This document shows, piece after piece, positions 47,061-58,371 of a DNA stretch of 64,000 nucleotides. The stretch is from Scatophagus argus (Eukaryota > Chordata > Actinopteri > Scatophagidae). Each line of letters starts with the position of its first letter. Positions within the stretch are counted from its first letter, which is position 1. Made by a program: the position numbers and the translations under genes. The stretch covers positions 4,013,223-4,077,222 of the forward strand of contig NC_058515.1 in assembly GCF_020382885.2 (NCBI RefSeq), given 5' to 3'. Under the pieces are notes generated by a model, which did no database searches, was not told the origin of the DNA, and was given only the letters and a program-made list of their open reading frames with translations.

Positions 47061-48389
47061 AGGTCCGACAGTTTAACAAGAGATGGATTTAGTGTTGATG
47101 GATTTTTGAATATTTCTTTGTTTTGACATGTGCAACCAAAAGCATTAACTTTACATGACAAAGTAGAAAAGTTTTTGTGAGAAAGTAGCAGAACTTTTGT
47201 TGCATGTGGTTTTATTGCAGAGAGCTGAAGGCTAGTCTTCCTGTGGCTTTCGATCTCGTCGTGTTTTCACCACAGTGGAAAATGAAGACTTGTTGTTTAG
47301 CTGCACGTGCATGCAAGCCACAGCAAAGACAGAAAGCTACTCATCTAAATTTGTTATGTTCAAATTCACTTCACAATTGAAAAATTATCTCCATTGTATG
47401 TCAAAATATTCAATCAAGAGCAGAAAATGACAGATTTGTGAAAATGTTTTCTGCATTAGTGTATGCTTTGTTTCATACTCAGAAAAGTCTCATGGAGGTC
47501 ACTCACTCCTTCCTCCTTGCAGCCTGATCCTTAATAACCCTATAAGGACATCTGACAGCTATCAGTGTCTTTGCTGGCTCCTCCTCCATCAAGTCAAACC
47601 TCAACCGTATTTATTTATGTCAATGTTAAAAAAAACAACAGCAACAACACTAATAATAAAAAAAAGACTGAGCATGAGAAGGAAAGAAGTATGTGTGAAT
47701 CAAAACCAAACACTGGAAAGGAAACAATATATTTACCTTAATGTTGAATCTTTTTTTGTTTTTTAGCCATTTTAAGTTTCTAGACTTAATCCAGTGCAGT
47801 GGGGCTGGAGGAGATGGGGGGGGGGGCACTCGGGCATCTGGCACATCAATATTTCACTACATTTAACTGAGATCACAAGTTCATATTTATGGACAAACTT
47901 AAATAAATTACTTAAAGTGCGTCCTTGCATGATACTGTCAGTGGATGTTTGTTACTGCTCATATACCAACAGAAGCATGGCTTTGCATCAAAGCTTTCAT
48001 ATTAAAGGTCTTCTTATTTTCACCTCAGTTGTGCTCAGACCACACTGTGCTGGCACTTCCTTTTAAGCGACGTGTCTCTCACTCATTCTTGCTTCTCCCC
48101 CAACAGACGCAGTCAGTGTCTTTTGCCTTTCATTGGGTGTCAAATGTCTTGTTGTTCCTCTCAGATGAAGGGTGGATGAGGACAATGAGAAAGACAAAAG
48201 CTTTGGTTGAGAGACTGAAAGAATTCGAGCAAGAAAATGTGAACTGACTATGAATGTGGGAACTTTATTTGTCTTACGAAAATGTTAACATCGACTCTTT
48301 CTGCCACCAGTTAACCAAACGTACTCATGTGGTCATTGGCTTGTAGCAGACGAAGATGATAAAGCATCAGTTTCAGTTTCCTCCTGAGT
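47061..48389. other. 3' flank of IgV-7
   Basis: Duplicated at 57180-58371 (IgV-9) and 40080-40964. It carries the ETS/RUNX-like element at 48035-48063 and a - strand AATAAA at 48264-48269 as the probable poly(A) signal of IgV-7. Confidence 0.55.
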
Positions 48390-50197
48390 CTATCTGCTAA
48401 TAGAATAAACAACATGAGTCTCCACTTGTTTCTCTGATGCTGGCTTCTCGTTTCTTTTCTCTGGAAGGAACTTGAATGCTGCACAGTTCAGGTTATCGAA
48501 GTCCAGATTCTGTAAATCAGAGCATTTGTTGTCATGCACTGTCTGTGACATGCTCTAACCATTTTTACAAGAACTAGCATAGAATCTACTCTGGCTTATG
48601 TTTCCTGACAGCAAAATAAATAGTTTTTATGACGTACAGAAGCACAGAGGCTAAATATTATGTTTGAGTCGCAAACGGTACACAAACACTGTTTTACACC
48701 AAACTAAAATGAGACTAAAGAACTAATACTTCACCTTGTTTCTTGCAAGATGCAGATCTCCAGCGGCAGCTACATCATAAAAGATAAGTCTGATTAGTTA
48801 CGTGTCACTGATCAAATATTTCTCTGTCACCACTTGATTCAGTGGGATGTACAACAAATGATATGTCCATTGTACCTTTCTGGAGCTGTTGGATTTTAAC
48901 AGCCAGAACAATAACAGCCATCATGAGGAAAACAGTCAGACTGCCAAGGGTCACATTCATGATGTTTCCTGTTCTATCAGGCTCCCCTACCAGAAAGATT
49001 ATTACATTAAAATGTTTTTTAAAGGTGCAAAAACCAAAAATCACATTTCCCTGACAATACATTTCAGATATACTGGAAATATGATAAGAAAAATCTTCAA
49101 AACAATTCATTAATGAATCAATTTGGTGGCTTTGGCCATGGTTAAGATTGAAATTACTGGCTCTGTGGGGACTGGTGGCACAAAAATCTAAGAACCTTAC
49201 TTTGAGTGTTGGAATCCACTTCATCATCAAGTTCAGCATCTTTAAAAAGAGACGGCAATGAAATAACTCGACACGTACTGTTTTGTTGTTTGTCTCCTGC
49301 ACAGATACTGTGCTGTAGAGGTCTGACTGTATGAGACAAGCTGTTTTATGCTACGGTCACAATTCATTTGACATATACTGCAAATATGATGAGAAAAAAT
49401 AAATCTTTCACAGACACGAGACTTAACAACAATCTCACCTTCAATATTTAAATGTGTTGCAGATGCAATGTTGCAGATGATTTCTGTGGATGTAAAAATC
49501 CACAGAAATACATCCCAGAATCAAACAAATCTACTCATTCTATTTTAAGATAAACAGCTGAGATGTTTGAGCTCATTTCAAATTTTCCATTTTGGAAAAT
49601 AATTATGAAAATACAGTATAAACATAAAAGAACAATGAAAAGACATTAGAATTACTTTACCTTTTACATTTAAGCGTATCACACTGAAAAGTGATTTTCC
49701 AGAATTGAAAAATCCACAAAAATACAGTCCAGAGTCAGATGAATCCACATGTTTGATTTTGAGAGAGACAGTGGAGATGTTGGAGCTCATTTCAAATCTT
49801 CTGCTGTCATATCCATCACAGAATTCAACTGTCGTTTTAAACATGGCGGAGATACAGCTGGCGTTGGTTCTATTGACCAGCTTGAACCAGAATATCGAAG
49901 TTTCATATTTGGTCATATTCGTAATCCTCAGTGTGACTTCTTCACCAGGCTGAGCCTCCACAGTCTGATACTCAGAAAGCGAGACAGAGATCCAGCCTGA
50001 AAGAAACAGCAGACGACAGTAGACTTTAACATGAATATCACTTCATAAACATCAGCATCTAAATTATAGCAACATAAGTTTCAGTCACAGAAGGTTAAAC
50101 ATGAAATACTGAGTTTATCAGTGAATGTAAGAATAATTTAACATCAATACTTACTGAGGCTGTATAGAATGGAGGCGACTAAAGTGAAGCTCATCAT
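48390..50197 (-). CDS. IgV-7: hybrid V-set receptor, type-Z front and type-X tail
   Basis: Predicted 227-aa receptor if the remnant V exon is skipped. Exons: 50155-50197 (leader as IgV-6), 49661-49996 (V as type Z: VTLRITNM, FWFKLVNRTN, SCISAM, FCDG, DSGLYFCGFF), 49201-49239 (stalk DAELDDEVDSNTQ), 48876-48986 (transmembrane VTLGSLTVFLMMAVIVLAV), 48735-48769 (AAAGDLHLARNK) and 48390-48509 (tail). The sum of 684 nt is in frame. The tail reads LNCAAF where the ITIM tyrosine should be; a VVYSIS motif remains near the end. Intron 2 contains half of a dead V exon (49439-49608). The V domain lacks the B-strand Cys. Confidence 0.75.
49439..49608 (-). pseudogene. Dead half V exon inside IgV-7
   Basis: Reads as the C-terminal half of a V domain (MSSNIS, then the DSGMYF region, then HLNIEG) with a good donor at its end, but it has an in-frame TGA after KIE and a frameshift in the CDR3-like part. 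At 49608 it fuses to intron sequence of a Z-type gene (gaaaataattatgaaaatac). Confidence 0.75.
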
Positions 50198-50994
50198 GGT
50201 GTGTCTGGCTGAATGTTCGTAATTAGAGTGTGCAGCAGGAAGGCTGCTCCCTATGTAAAGAGGTGGGCTGGTTGCTCTGACTGACTACATTCATGTCTTC
50301 AGGAAAATAGGTGGTGATACATATTTTAGATGGCGTGAGCATCACACTAATCTATTTTCCACCAAACATTATTTGGTAGTAATCTTCACACCAAAGTCAT
50401 TCAGTACAATCAACAAGACATAATAAGATAAGAACATGTGGTCAGTCTTTGATGTCCTGTCTGAGGTATTCACTTAGCAGCTCCTCTCTGGGGGGCATCT
50501 TCCTCATGTATTCCTGGATCTTTGTTGTTTCGGCCTGGACAGTGGCTGTCACACTCACTGGTCCTTGCAATTCTTTGTTCCACTTAGTGTACCGTCTCAG
50601 GGTAACATAACATTTGCTTCACACACACACAAAACAGGTCAAAGGACACAAAACAGTCCTCTCTTCTCAATGTGACCTGAAATGACCCTGAAGGTGACAG
50701 CTGACTCGATTTCTGAAAATGTTATTCTTGGAGCAAGATTAAAGACAATTGGACAACCAAGCTGTGTGACATCCCATCCCATTCACATTTGTGTCAATGA
50801 ACAACATTATGTCACGTGCTAAGAGAAAACATAAATCGCTATAGCATTTATGGTTTGTTTTTTAAACTCATTTCTAGCAAACAGGGCCGCCCTGATACAG
50901 ACAGTGTTTTCTGAAGTTGAGTTATTATCATGCATTAATGGGACATAAAGGTGTGCAGGAAGAGAGAGCTCAGTGCATCATGGGAGATCCCCTG
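50198..50994. other. 5' flank of IgV-7 with LINE traces
   Basis: 50440-50600 on the - strand reads VSVTATVQAETTKIQEYMRK and PPREELLSEYLRQDIKD, which resembles coding sequence of a fish LINE related to the fragment at 60985-61265. About 50620-50815 is duplicated at 61720-61905. No host gene. Confidence 0.45.
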
Positions 50995-51535
50995 GCAGGC
51001 TGAGCCTACAGCAGCATAACTAGGGACCAGCCCAAACTATAAGGTTTATCAAAGAGGAAAGTTTTAAGTCTACTCTTAAACATAGAGAGGATGTCCGCCT
51101 CCTGGATCGAAACCGGAAGATGGTTCCACAGTCCAGGAGCTTGATAACTAAAGGCTCTGGTTTCCAATCTTCTTTTGAAGATTTGAGGATCCACAGGTAA
51201 CCATGCATGGGACAGGAACTTAAAGATGGTAAAGTTCTGGAGGGATAATAGGGTACTATCAACTCTTTAAGATATGATGGTGCCTGGCCGTTCAGGGCTG
51301 TACATGTTAGGAGAAGAATTTGAAAATCTGTCCTGGATTTTACAGGCAGCCAATGTAGAGAAGCCAGTACGGGAGAAATATGAACTCTAATGCTGGTTCT
51401 TGTGAGTAATTGTGCTGCAGGGTTCTGGATTAGCTGGCCAGGTTTTAGAGACTTACTGGGGCAACCTGATTAAAGGAGGAGTTACAATAATCCAGTGTGG
51501 AAGTAATAAATGCATGGACTAATTTTTCTGCATTT
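50995..51535. repeat. Dispersed teleost repeat (family not assigned)
   Basis: I recognise the words gggaccagcccaaactataa, gtttatcaaagaggaaag, ctctttaagatatgatggtg, ggattttacaggcagccaa and gttacaataatccagtgtgg as an abundant fish interspersed repeat. The frame at 51006-51194 is a known by-product of it, not a gene. A stub of the same repeat lies at 41285-41345. Confidence 0.7.
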
Positions 51536-51907
51536 TCTTTCTGACCCAATGTGCCTTCAGACTCTTTTCACACAGACCTTTGCTCAAATAGAATTTGTGG
51601 TTTTCACCCGAACTGTGCTCAGACCACACTGTAGTGTCTCTTCCTGTCAAACAAGGGAACTTCACTCAACTCCTCCTCTGGTGCATCTATCTGTTGTCTA
51701 TGTGGACAGCTACCAGAATCAAATACAATTAGCAAGACAGAGAGCGAGAGAGAAGAGAGACTAAAATCAAAAGTTTGCTAGTAGTAGTTTTTAATTTCAC
51801 ATTTTTTTCTAATACGAAAACGAGAAGTCCTCCCACCCACCCACACCAGAACCGGTCAGCATATTAATATGATTAAAGAGTAAGTTTCACTCTGAACCAC
51901 TCTGAGT
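51536..51907. other. 3' flank of the second type-Y remnant
   Basis: Duplicated from 41345-41717. The ETS/RUNX-like element is at 51619-51654. No exon. Confidence 0.5.
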
Positions 51908-52660
51908 CTATCTGCTGGCAGCATAAATAACACGAGTCTCCATATCTCTCATGTTTCTTATAGTTGGTGAATACAAACTCAAGTCACCAGCTTCCAGGTC
52001 ATCACAGTCCAGATTCTGTAAAGAGTAAATGTTTAACCAGTGAACAGGCAAACCATTTTCATCATAATGACACATATTGATGAAGAATGTATGAAAACAA
52101 CTGATATCAGACATTCTCCTGAAGTGAGATTCATCTACAACAAAGATCATAAAATTAGAGTCAGCATGAAAAACTGAATATAGTTTAACTGTTTGACCTG
52201 GAAACAAAGAACAAATTGCACAGTGAAACAAATCAGAAGGAGAGTCTCTCATGTCAGTTGTGTTCAGACTACACTGTCTCTTCCTGTCACACAAGAGATG
52301 TGCACCTCACACACTACTGAGCTACTGCAAACATCCATCTTGTTCTCACTATTAGAGAGACTCAATACTGTCAACACACTGGCAAGTGTGAGACAAAGTG
52401 TGTATTTAAATATAGGTGACTTTTTTTTATAAATAAGAGTCAGAAGACATTTGCATGTATTAGCTCACCATAAACAGTATAATGACTGAAGAATCATGAC
52501 TTGAAGTGACGGAACTAGTTTTCATACCACAGAACATGTCGGTTAAATCGGTCTGACCTGGTAGTTATTTTTACAAGTATATTACTTGTGAAACAATTAA
52601 GTTACTATATATATATATATATAGATGGATAGATAGATAGATGGATAGATAGCTTCTTCT
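51908..52660 (-). pseudogene. Type-Y receptor remnant, second copy
   Basis: The tail exon 51908-52015 is open (NLDCDDLEAGDLSLYSP, ending VIYAASR). Upstream, only a possible acceptor region (52130-52150, tctacaacaaagatcat on the + strand) hints at a former transmembrane exon. A further ETS/RUNX-like word lies at 52264-52295, and a (TA)n/(GATA)n-like run at about 52608-52650. No V or leader exon. Confidence 0.5.
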
Positions 52661-53313
52661 TGAGGATGCTGAGGAAAGCCCATCTTCCTCACCACATTCT
52701 ACAGAGGGACCATTGAGAGCATCCCATGCAGCTGCATCACTGCCTGGTATGGTAAATGCGCCACAGCGGGTCGCAGAGACCTGCAGCGGGTCGTGAGAAC
52801 AGCTGAAAAGATCACCATGCTCATTTACACCACACACTGCATCCCCAAAGCCCTCAGCGTGGTGGATGACCCTGCACACCCATCACACAAACTGTTCCTT
52901 CTTCTGCCGTCTGGGAAAAGATACAGAAGCATTCGTGCTCTTACAACCAGACTGTGCACCAGCTTCTTCTCCCCCCACAAGGCTTCTCAGTTCTCAAAGG
53001 CTCACCTTACCTCATTATGCTTACAGCACTTTATGCTGTTTGCACTGTATACAATACTGGTTGTGTCAAACATTCCATAGCAGGACCATGTCCTGGATGG
53101 TGCTGCTCTTTGTTGTTTATGTCTGTAGTGTTTGTGCAGTATGTATATTCTTGTATAGTCCTGTGCATTATGTATAGTCTCACATCAGTGTGCACAATGT
53201 ACAGTGTGTATTTAGTTTCTAGGGCAGCACCTGGAGGAACGCTGTCTCGTTTCACTCTTCACTGTTACAGCAAACAGCTGAAATGACAATAAAACCTCTT
53301 GACGTGACTTGAC
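52660..53313 (+). mobile_element. Non-LTR retrotransposon 3' end, copy 2
   Basis: Same RT C-terminal frame as copy 1 (LQRVVRTAEKI, DDPAHPSHKLFLLLPSGKRY, LTTRLCTSFF), starting a little further 5', with the same 3' UTR and the same position just beyond a type-Z gene. Confidence 0.75.
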
Positions 53314-53429
53314 ATGTATGACCATCAGATCTTTATTGCAAAATGAAATGTGTTGGTATCAGTGGTTCTTGCTGTCACAATCAAAGCATATTAACATGAC
53401 ACAGCATCATTTCCAGTTGCCTCCTGAGT

Positions 53430-54967
53430 CTATCTGGTGGCAGCATAAACAACATTTGGCTCAGGCGCTCTCCTTTTTGCTTTTGGTTGAAATGTCACTG
53501 CTGCGTAGTTCAGCTCATCACAGCTCACGTTCTGTGGAAATTTTAACGTGGTGAGTTGACATGAATTTAATTCCAACAATAAAGCCTGACACATCTGATT
53601 CTCTAGACATTTGCTTAGTAGGACATATTCAACTTGTCAGTGCTCTCTGATGGACAAACCATAAAAAGGAAACAATGTTAAGTCCCTCAAACATCACCCA
53701 TATATTTATTCAGTGCAGTATATACACATGCATACATGGAAATTTGCCAGTATTTGAGGGACAAGCTAAGTACAGTGTTGCAGTTTTTCGGTCCAGTTGG
53801 GTTCTACCAAAGAAGATAGAAAAGTAAATGTGAAAACTGCATTCACCTCACTTTGCTGTGGATTGTGATCTTCTTTATCAGCTAAGAGACAGAAACAGAA
53901 CATGTGGTCAGTTCATTGATATTTGGTTACCAGGAGTTCTGCATTTTTCTACATTATTGACACAACTTTATGAACATTTCAACATCAAAGGTAAACGTAG
54001 GATGGACCCAGTAGCTGTGAAAAGTACCTGTCTGCAGTTTCCTGTTTTGAACAACGAGAACGATAATGACCATTAGAAGGCAAACAGTCAGACCACCCAG
54101 GATCGCACTCGTCATCTTTGCAACTCCTTTAGACTCAACTACAAGAAAGATCATGAAGTCAAACTTTGTTTTTTATTTGGAGACTTGACACCTTGCAAAA
54201 ATCAATGAAAATGAACCGAACTGAAAATAAATCTGAAAATCTTACTTGTACACTTGCTGATCACGTCATCATGTGGCTCATCACTACCTTTGGAGTGAAG
54301 ATAATTAAATCTTTTGTTTTCACAGATTCGCTGTTTAAACGGCCACTTTGTTCATGCGTTGTTGGAAAACAATTATGAAAATACAGTATAAACGTAAAAG
54401 AACAATGAAAAGACATTAGAATTACTTTACCTTTTACATTTAAGCGTATCACACTGAAAAGTGATTTTCCAGAATTGAAAAATCCACATAAATACAGTCC
54501 AGAGTCAGATGAATCCACTTGTTTGATTTTGAGAGAGACAGTGGAGATGTTGGAGCTCATTTCAAATTTTCTGCTGTCATATCCATCACAGAATTCAACT
54601 GTCGTTTTAAACATGGCGGAGATACAGCTGGCGTTGGTTCTATTGACCAGCTTGAACCAGAATATCGAAGTTTCATATTTGGTCATATTCGTAATCCTCA
54701 GTGTGACATCTTCACCAGGCTGAGCCTCCACAGTCTGATACTCAGAAAGCGAGACAGAGATCCAGCCTGAAAGAAACAGCAGACGACAGTCGACTTTAAC
54801 ATGAATATCACTTCATAAACATCAGCATCTAAATTATAGCAACATAAGTTTCAGTCACGGAAGGTTAAACATGAAATACTGAGTTTATCAGTGAATGTAA
54901 GAATAATTTAACATCAATACTTACTGAGGCTGTATAGAATGGAGGCGACTAAAGTGAAGCTCATCAT
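53430..54967 (-). CDS. IgV-8: V-set receptor, type Z
   Basis: Predicted 222-aa receptor. Exons: 54925-54967 (leader), 54431-54766 (V), 54246-54287 (stalk), 54028-54138 (transmembrane, ESKGVAKMTSAILGG), 53847-53881 (ADKEDHNPQQSE) and 53430-53531 (tail with LNYAAV and VVYAATR). The sum of 669 nt is in frame. The leader, transmembrane and tail exons are almost identical to IgV-6, but the V domain loops are those of IgV-7: MTKYETSI, FKTTVEFCDG and FFNSGKSLF. The B-strand Cys is absent (VTLRITNM). An AATAAA on the - strand at 53332-53337 is the likely poly(A) signal. It appears intact. Confidence 0.87.
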
Positions 54968-57180
54968 GGTGTGTCTGGCTGAATGTTCGTAATTAGAGTG
55001 TGCAGCAGGAAGGCTGCTCCCTATGTAAAGAGGTGGGCTGGTTGCTCTGACTGACTACATTCATGTCTTCAGGAAAATAGGTGGTGATACATATTTTAGA
55101 TGGCGTGAGTATCACACAAATCTATTTTCCACCAAACATTATTTGGTAGTAATCTTCACACCAAAGTCATTCAGTACAATCAACAAGACATAATAAGATA
55201 AGACATAATGCATAGCACAACACCTTTACCTGATCATATAGCTCAAAGTCGTCAGAGACATTGAATTCTTCAGAATGTTTGACTGAATACAGGAAGGCAC
55301 TCAAGCTGAGATAAAAGTTAACATGTTAATGTCTGGCAGTATTTCTGCACTCTTGTTGGAGGATGTTTCTTTTTTCCTTCTGTTGGGATTATGCACTGGA
55401 GTAAAGCCAGGGTGAAACATTGAGAGCACAGTCGTCTTGTGGCCCTGAAACGAGCTGCCACATATTGTGGCTGTGTTCCACTGTGGATGCTGCTCTCTAT
55501 GAACACTCTGTTTCAGGACAATGTGGTCACCTGAAGGTTCCTCCAAACGTGTGGATGATTCTTGCTCCGTTACAGTGACCACAGCGTTGGTGATCGTAGC
55601 CAGCAACTTTATGGTCCATGATGGCCATGGAGGGATAAACCTGGACCACTATGATTTTCGGTTGATGTCAAAGTGTCAATTCACTGGCAAGTGTGACACA
55701 AAGTGTGTATTTGTATATAGGTGACTACACCCCGAATTTTATTGTGTTATTTGTTGTGGTCTTGTGGATCAGTGATTATTGTCAAGGTAACATGCAGACA
55801 TCTTTCAAGATGCATCAAATCATTGCTCTCATGTCTGGTTGTGCAAGTGTGAGTCTGTAGCTTTTGACATGCCTGAAAGCAGCTTCTCATGGATGTCAGT
55901 CAGTCAATATGTGATGGGTGGAGTCATGAAACAGGTTGGATATCATTTTAAGCAGCTTCACTCTTGCTGCACCTTGCGAGGTCTTTGATGCGTGTGCGGT
56001 TATGGCTGGAAACCAGTCTTCCTGTGGTTGCTGTTTGTTGCCTTCGGGTTAATTTCTACACTTTTATCTAAACCAGGCCTACAATTATAGTATTTTTGTA
56101 TTCATGACTAGGCTGCTATTTACTGTTTCTTTTTATAATTCATACCACTGCTGTGAAACAAGTCACCTCACTCATGGCAATCTAGACAGTAATGTGTACA
56201 AAGCATCAGTTTATAGAACAGTTTTAGTCAACTAAAGGGGAAAAACAGAAGGGACACATTGAAAAAAATTACATTTCCTTTGACAAGGAAGATGGTAACA
56301 TTGTGTTTCACTATAAGCTGCATTTAATATGGACACATTGCACAATATACACTGTTCTAAATCTATAAAATCAAAGGCAGTGCTGAATTTCTTCCTCACC
56401 AAATGGAGCACTGCTGAGCAGCTCTGTGCTCCATGCTGCTGTGCTTAACGGTGGCCAGAGGCTGAATTGCAGTGATATCACTGAAGAAAACAGGGGTCTC
56501 AGTAACATGTCTGTCCAGGCAGAAACAGTTGTTGCTCAGCACAGCTTGCCTGGTGCCATTTTTGTCCCAATTTCCCCCTCTTTTAGAAGATAATCCTAAT
56601 CCAGTGTTTGTATTTTTAGCTCTTCTCCTGTGACAAACTTTCTGAGCTCATGACAAACTGAAATTATTATTTGTTATTTTGTATTTTGTATGGTGCACAG
56701 GAGAGAGAAAAATCCAGAGTCAAATTCCTTGTATGATCACATGTACTTGGCAAATAAAGCTGATTCTGATTCTGATTCTGATTCTAAAATGTCTGGAGTT
56801 TTGTTTCTACTGGTATTTTCTAATTTTCTGTCATTTTCTTATTTTCATTTTGCTGTGTTTCTCTGCATCTATGATTCAGGAGAAAGATAGCTGACTGCTG
56901 AGTTTCTTTCCAATGTAATCAAATGCCACTAGTTTGGGTTAGTGAACATTTAATGACCTGCGAATGAGTGTGTGGGCAACTTGTAAAAGAGGGTGGGCCC
57001 GGGCCCATTAGACCGAGACCCATTAGGCCCACCCTCAACACAAGGGCGTCTTAAGATAAAAGAGCAAGTTGGGAGATGAGGGCAAGCTCACCTGCAGGCC
57101 CACTGCATGAGCACTTGTTGACAGTGTTAATGTAATTATTCTTTGTGCCTGAAGGGGGAGACAAGATTTCTCGTCGTATT
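54968..57180. other. 5' flank of IgV-8 (duplicated unit)
   Basis: The promoter motif is at 55023-55040. 55200-57170 repeats 44780-46540 with an inserted stretch at about 56305-56490. The 101-codon frame recurs at 55301-55606, and a retroposon-like attctg tail at 56745-56785. No exon. Confidence 0.5.
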
Positions 57181-58371
57181 TTCACCACAGTGGAAAATGA
57201 ATCAGAATCAGAATCAGAATTCTTTATTTGTCACATGTGGATGTGCATCCACAGTGAAATGAAAAAACAACACTCCTTTTAGCTGCATGTGCATGCAAGC
57301 CACAGCAAAGACAGAAAGCTACTCATCTAAATTTGTTATGTTCAAATTCACTTCACAATTGAAAAATTAGCTCCATTGTATGTCAAAATATTTAATCAAG
57401 AGCAGAAAATGACAGATTTGTGAAAATGTTTTCTGCATTAGTGTATGCTTTGTTTCATACTCAGAAAAGTCTCATGGAGGTCACTCACTCCTCCCTCCTT
57501 GCAGCCTGATCCTTAATAACCCTATAAGGACATCTGACAGCTATCAGTGTCTTTGCTGGCTCCTCCTCCATCAAGTCAAACCTCAACCGTATTTATTTAT
57601 GTCAATGTTAAAAAAAACAACAGCAACAACACTAATAATAAAAAAAAAGACTGAGCGTGAGAAGGAAAGAAGCATGTGTGAATCAAAACCAAACACTGGA
57701 AAGGAAATAATATATTTACCTTAATGTTGAATCTTTTTTTTTTTTTTTTAGCCATTTTAGTTTCTAGACTTAATGCAGTGCAGTGGGGCTGGAGGAGATG
57801 GGGGGGGGGACATTCGGGCATCTGGCACATCAATATTTCACTACATTTAACTGAGATCACAAGTTCATATTTATGTACAAACTTAAATAAATTACTTAAA
57901 GTGCGTCCTTGCATGTTACTGTCAGTGGATGTTTGTTACTGCTCATATACCAACAGAAGCATGACTTTGCATCAAAGCTTTCATATTAACGGTCTTCTTA
58001 TTTTCACCTCAGTTGTGCTCAGACCACACTGTGCTGGCACTTCCTTTTAAGCGACGTGTCTCACTCATTCTTGCTTCTCCCCCAACAGACGCAGTCAGCG
58101 TCCTTTGCCTTTCATTGGGTGTCAAATGTCTTGTTGTTCCTCTCAGATGAAGGGTGGATGAGGACAATGAGAAAGACAAAGGCTTTGGTTGAGAGACTGA
58201 AAGAATTCGAGCAAGAAAATGTAAACTGACCATGAATGTGGGAACTTTATTTGTCTTACGAAAATGTTAACATCGACTCTTTCTGCCACCAGTTAACCAA
58301 ACGTACTCATGTGGTCATTGGCTTGTAGCAGAAGAAGATGACAAAGCATCAGTTTCAGTTTCCTCCTGAGT
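57181..58371. other. 3' flank of IgV-9
   Basis: A copy of 47230-48389, with a short insertion at about 57200-57280 containing agaatcagaatcagaattc, the opposite strand of a common fish retroposon tail. The ETS/RUNX-like element is at 58019-58047 and a - strand AATAAA at 58246-58251. Confidence 0.55.

Noticed and set aside
49705-50000. + strand frames such as MFDFERDSGDVGAHF opposite each V exon
   Set aside because: They recur only because they are antisense to the repeated V exons (also at 44104, 54519, 59721, 63385) and have no independent features.
51006-51262. Small - strand protein (MDPQIF...)
   Set aside because: A frame of this type is a familiar by-product of a very common teleost interspersed repeat.
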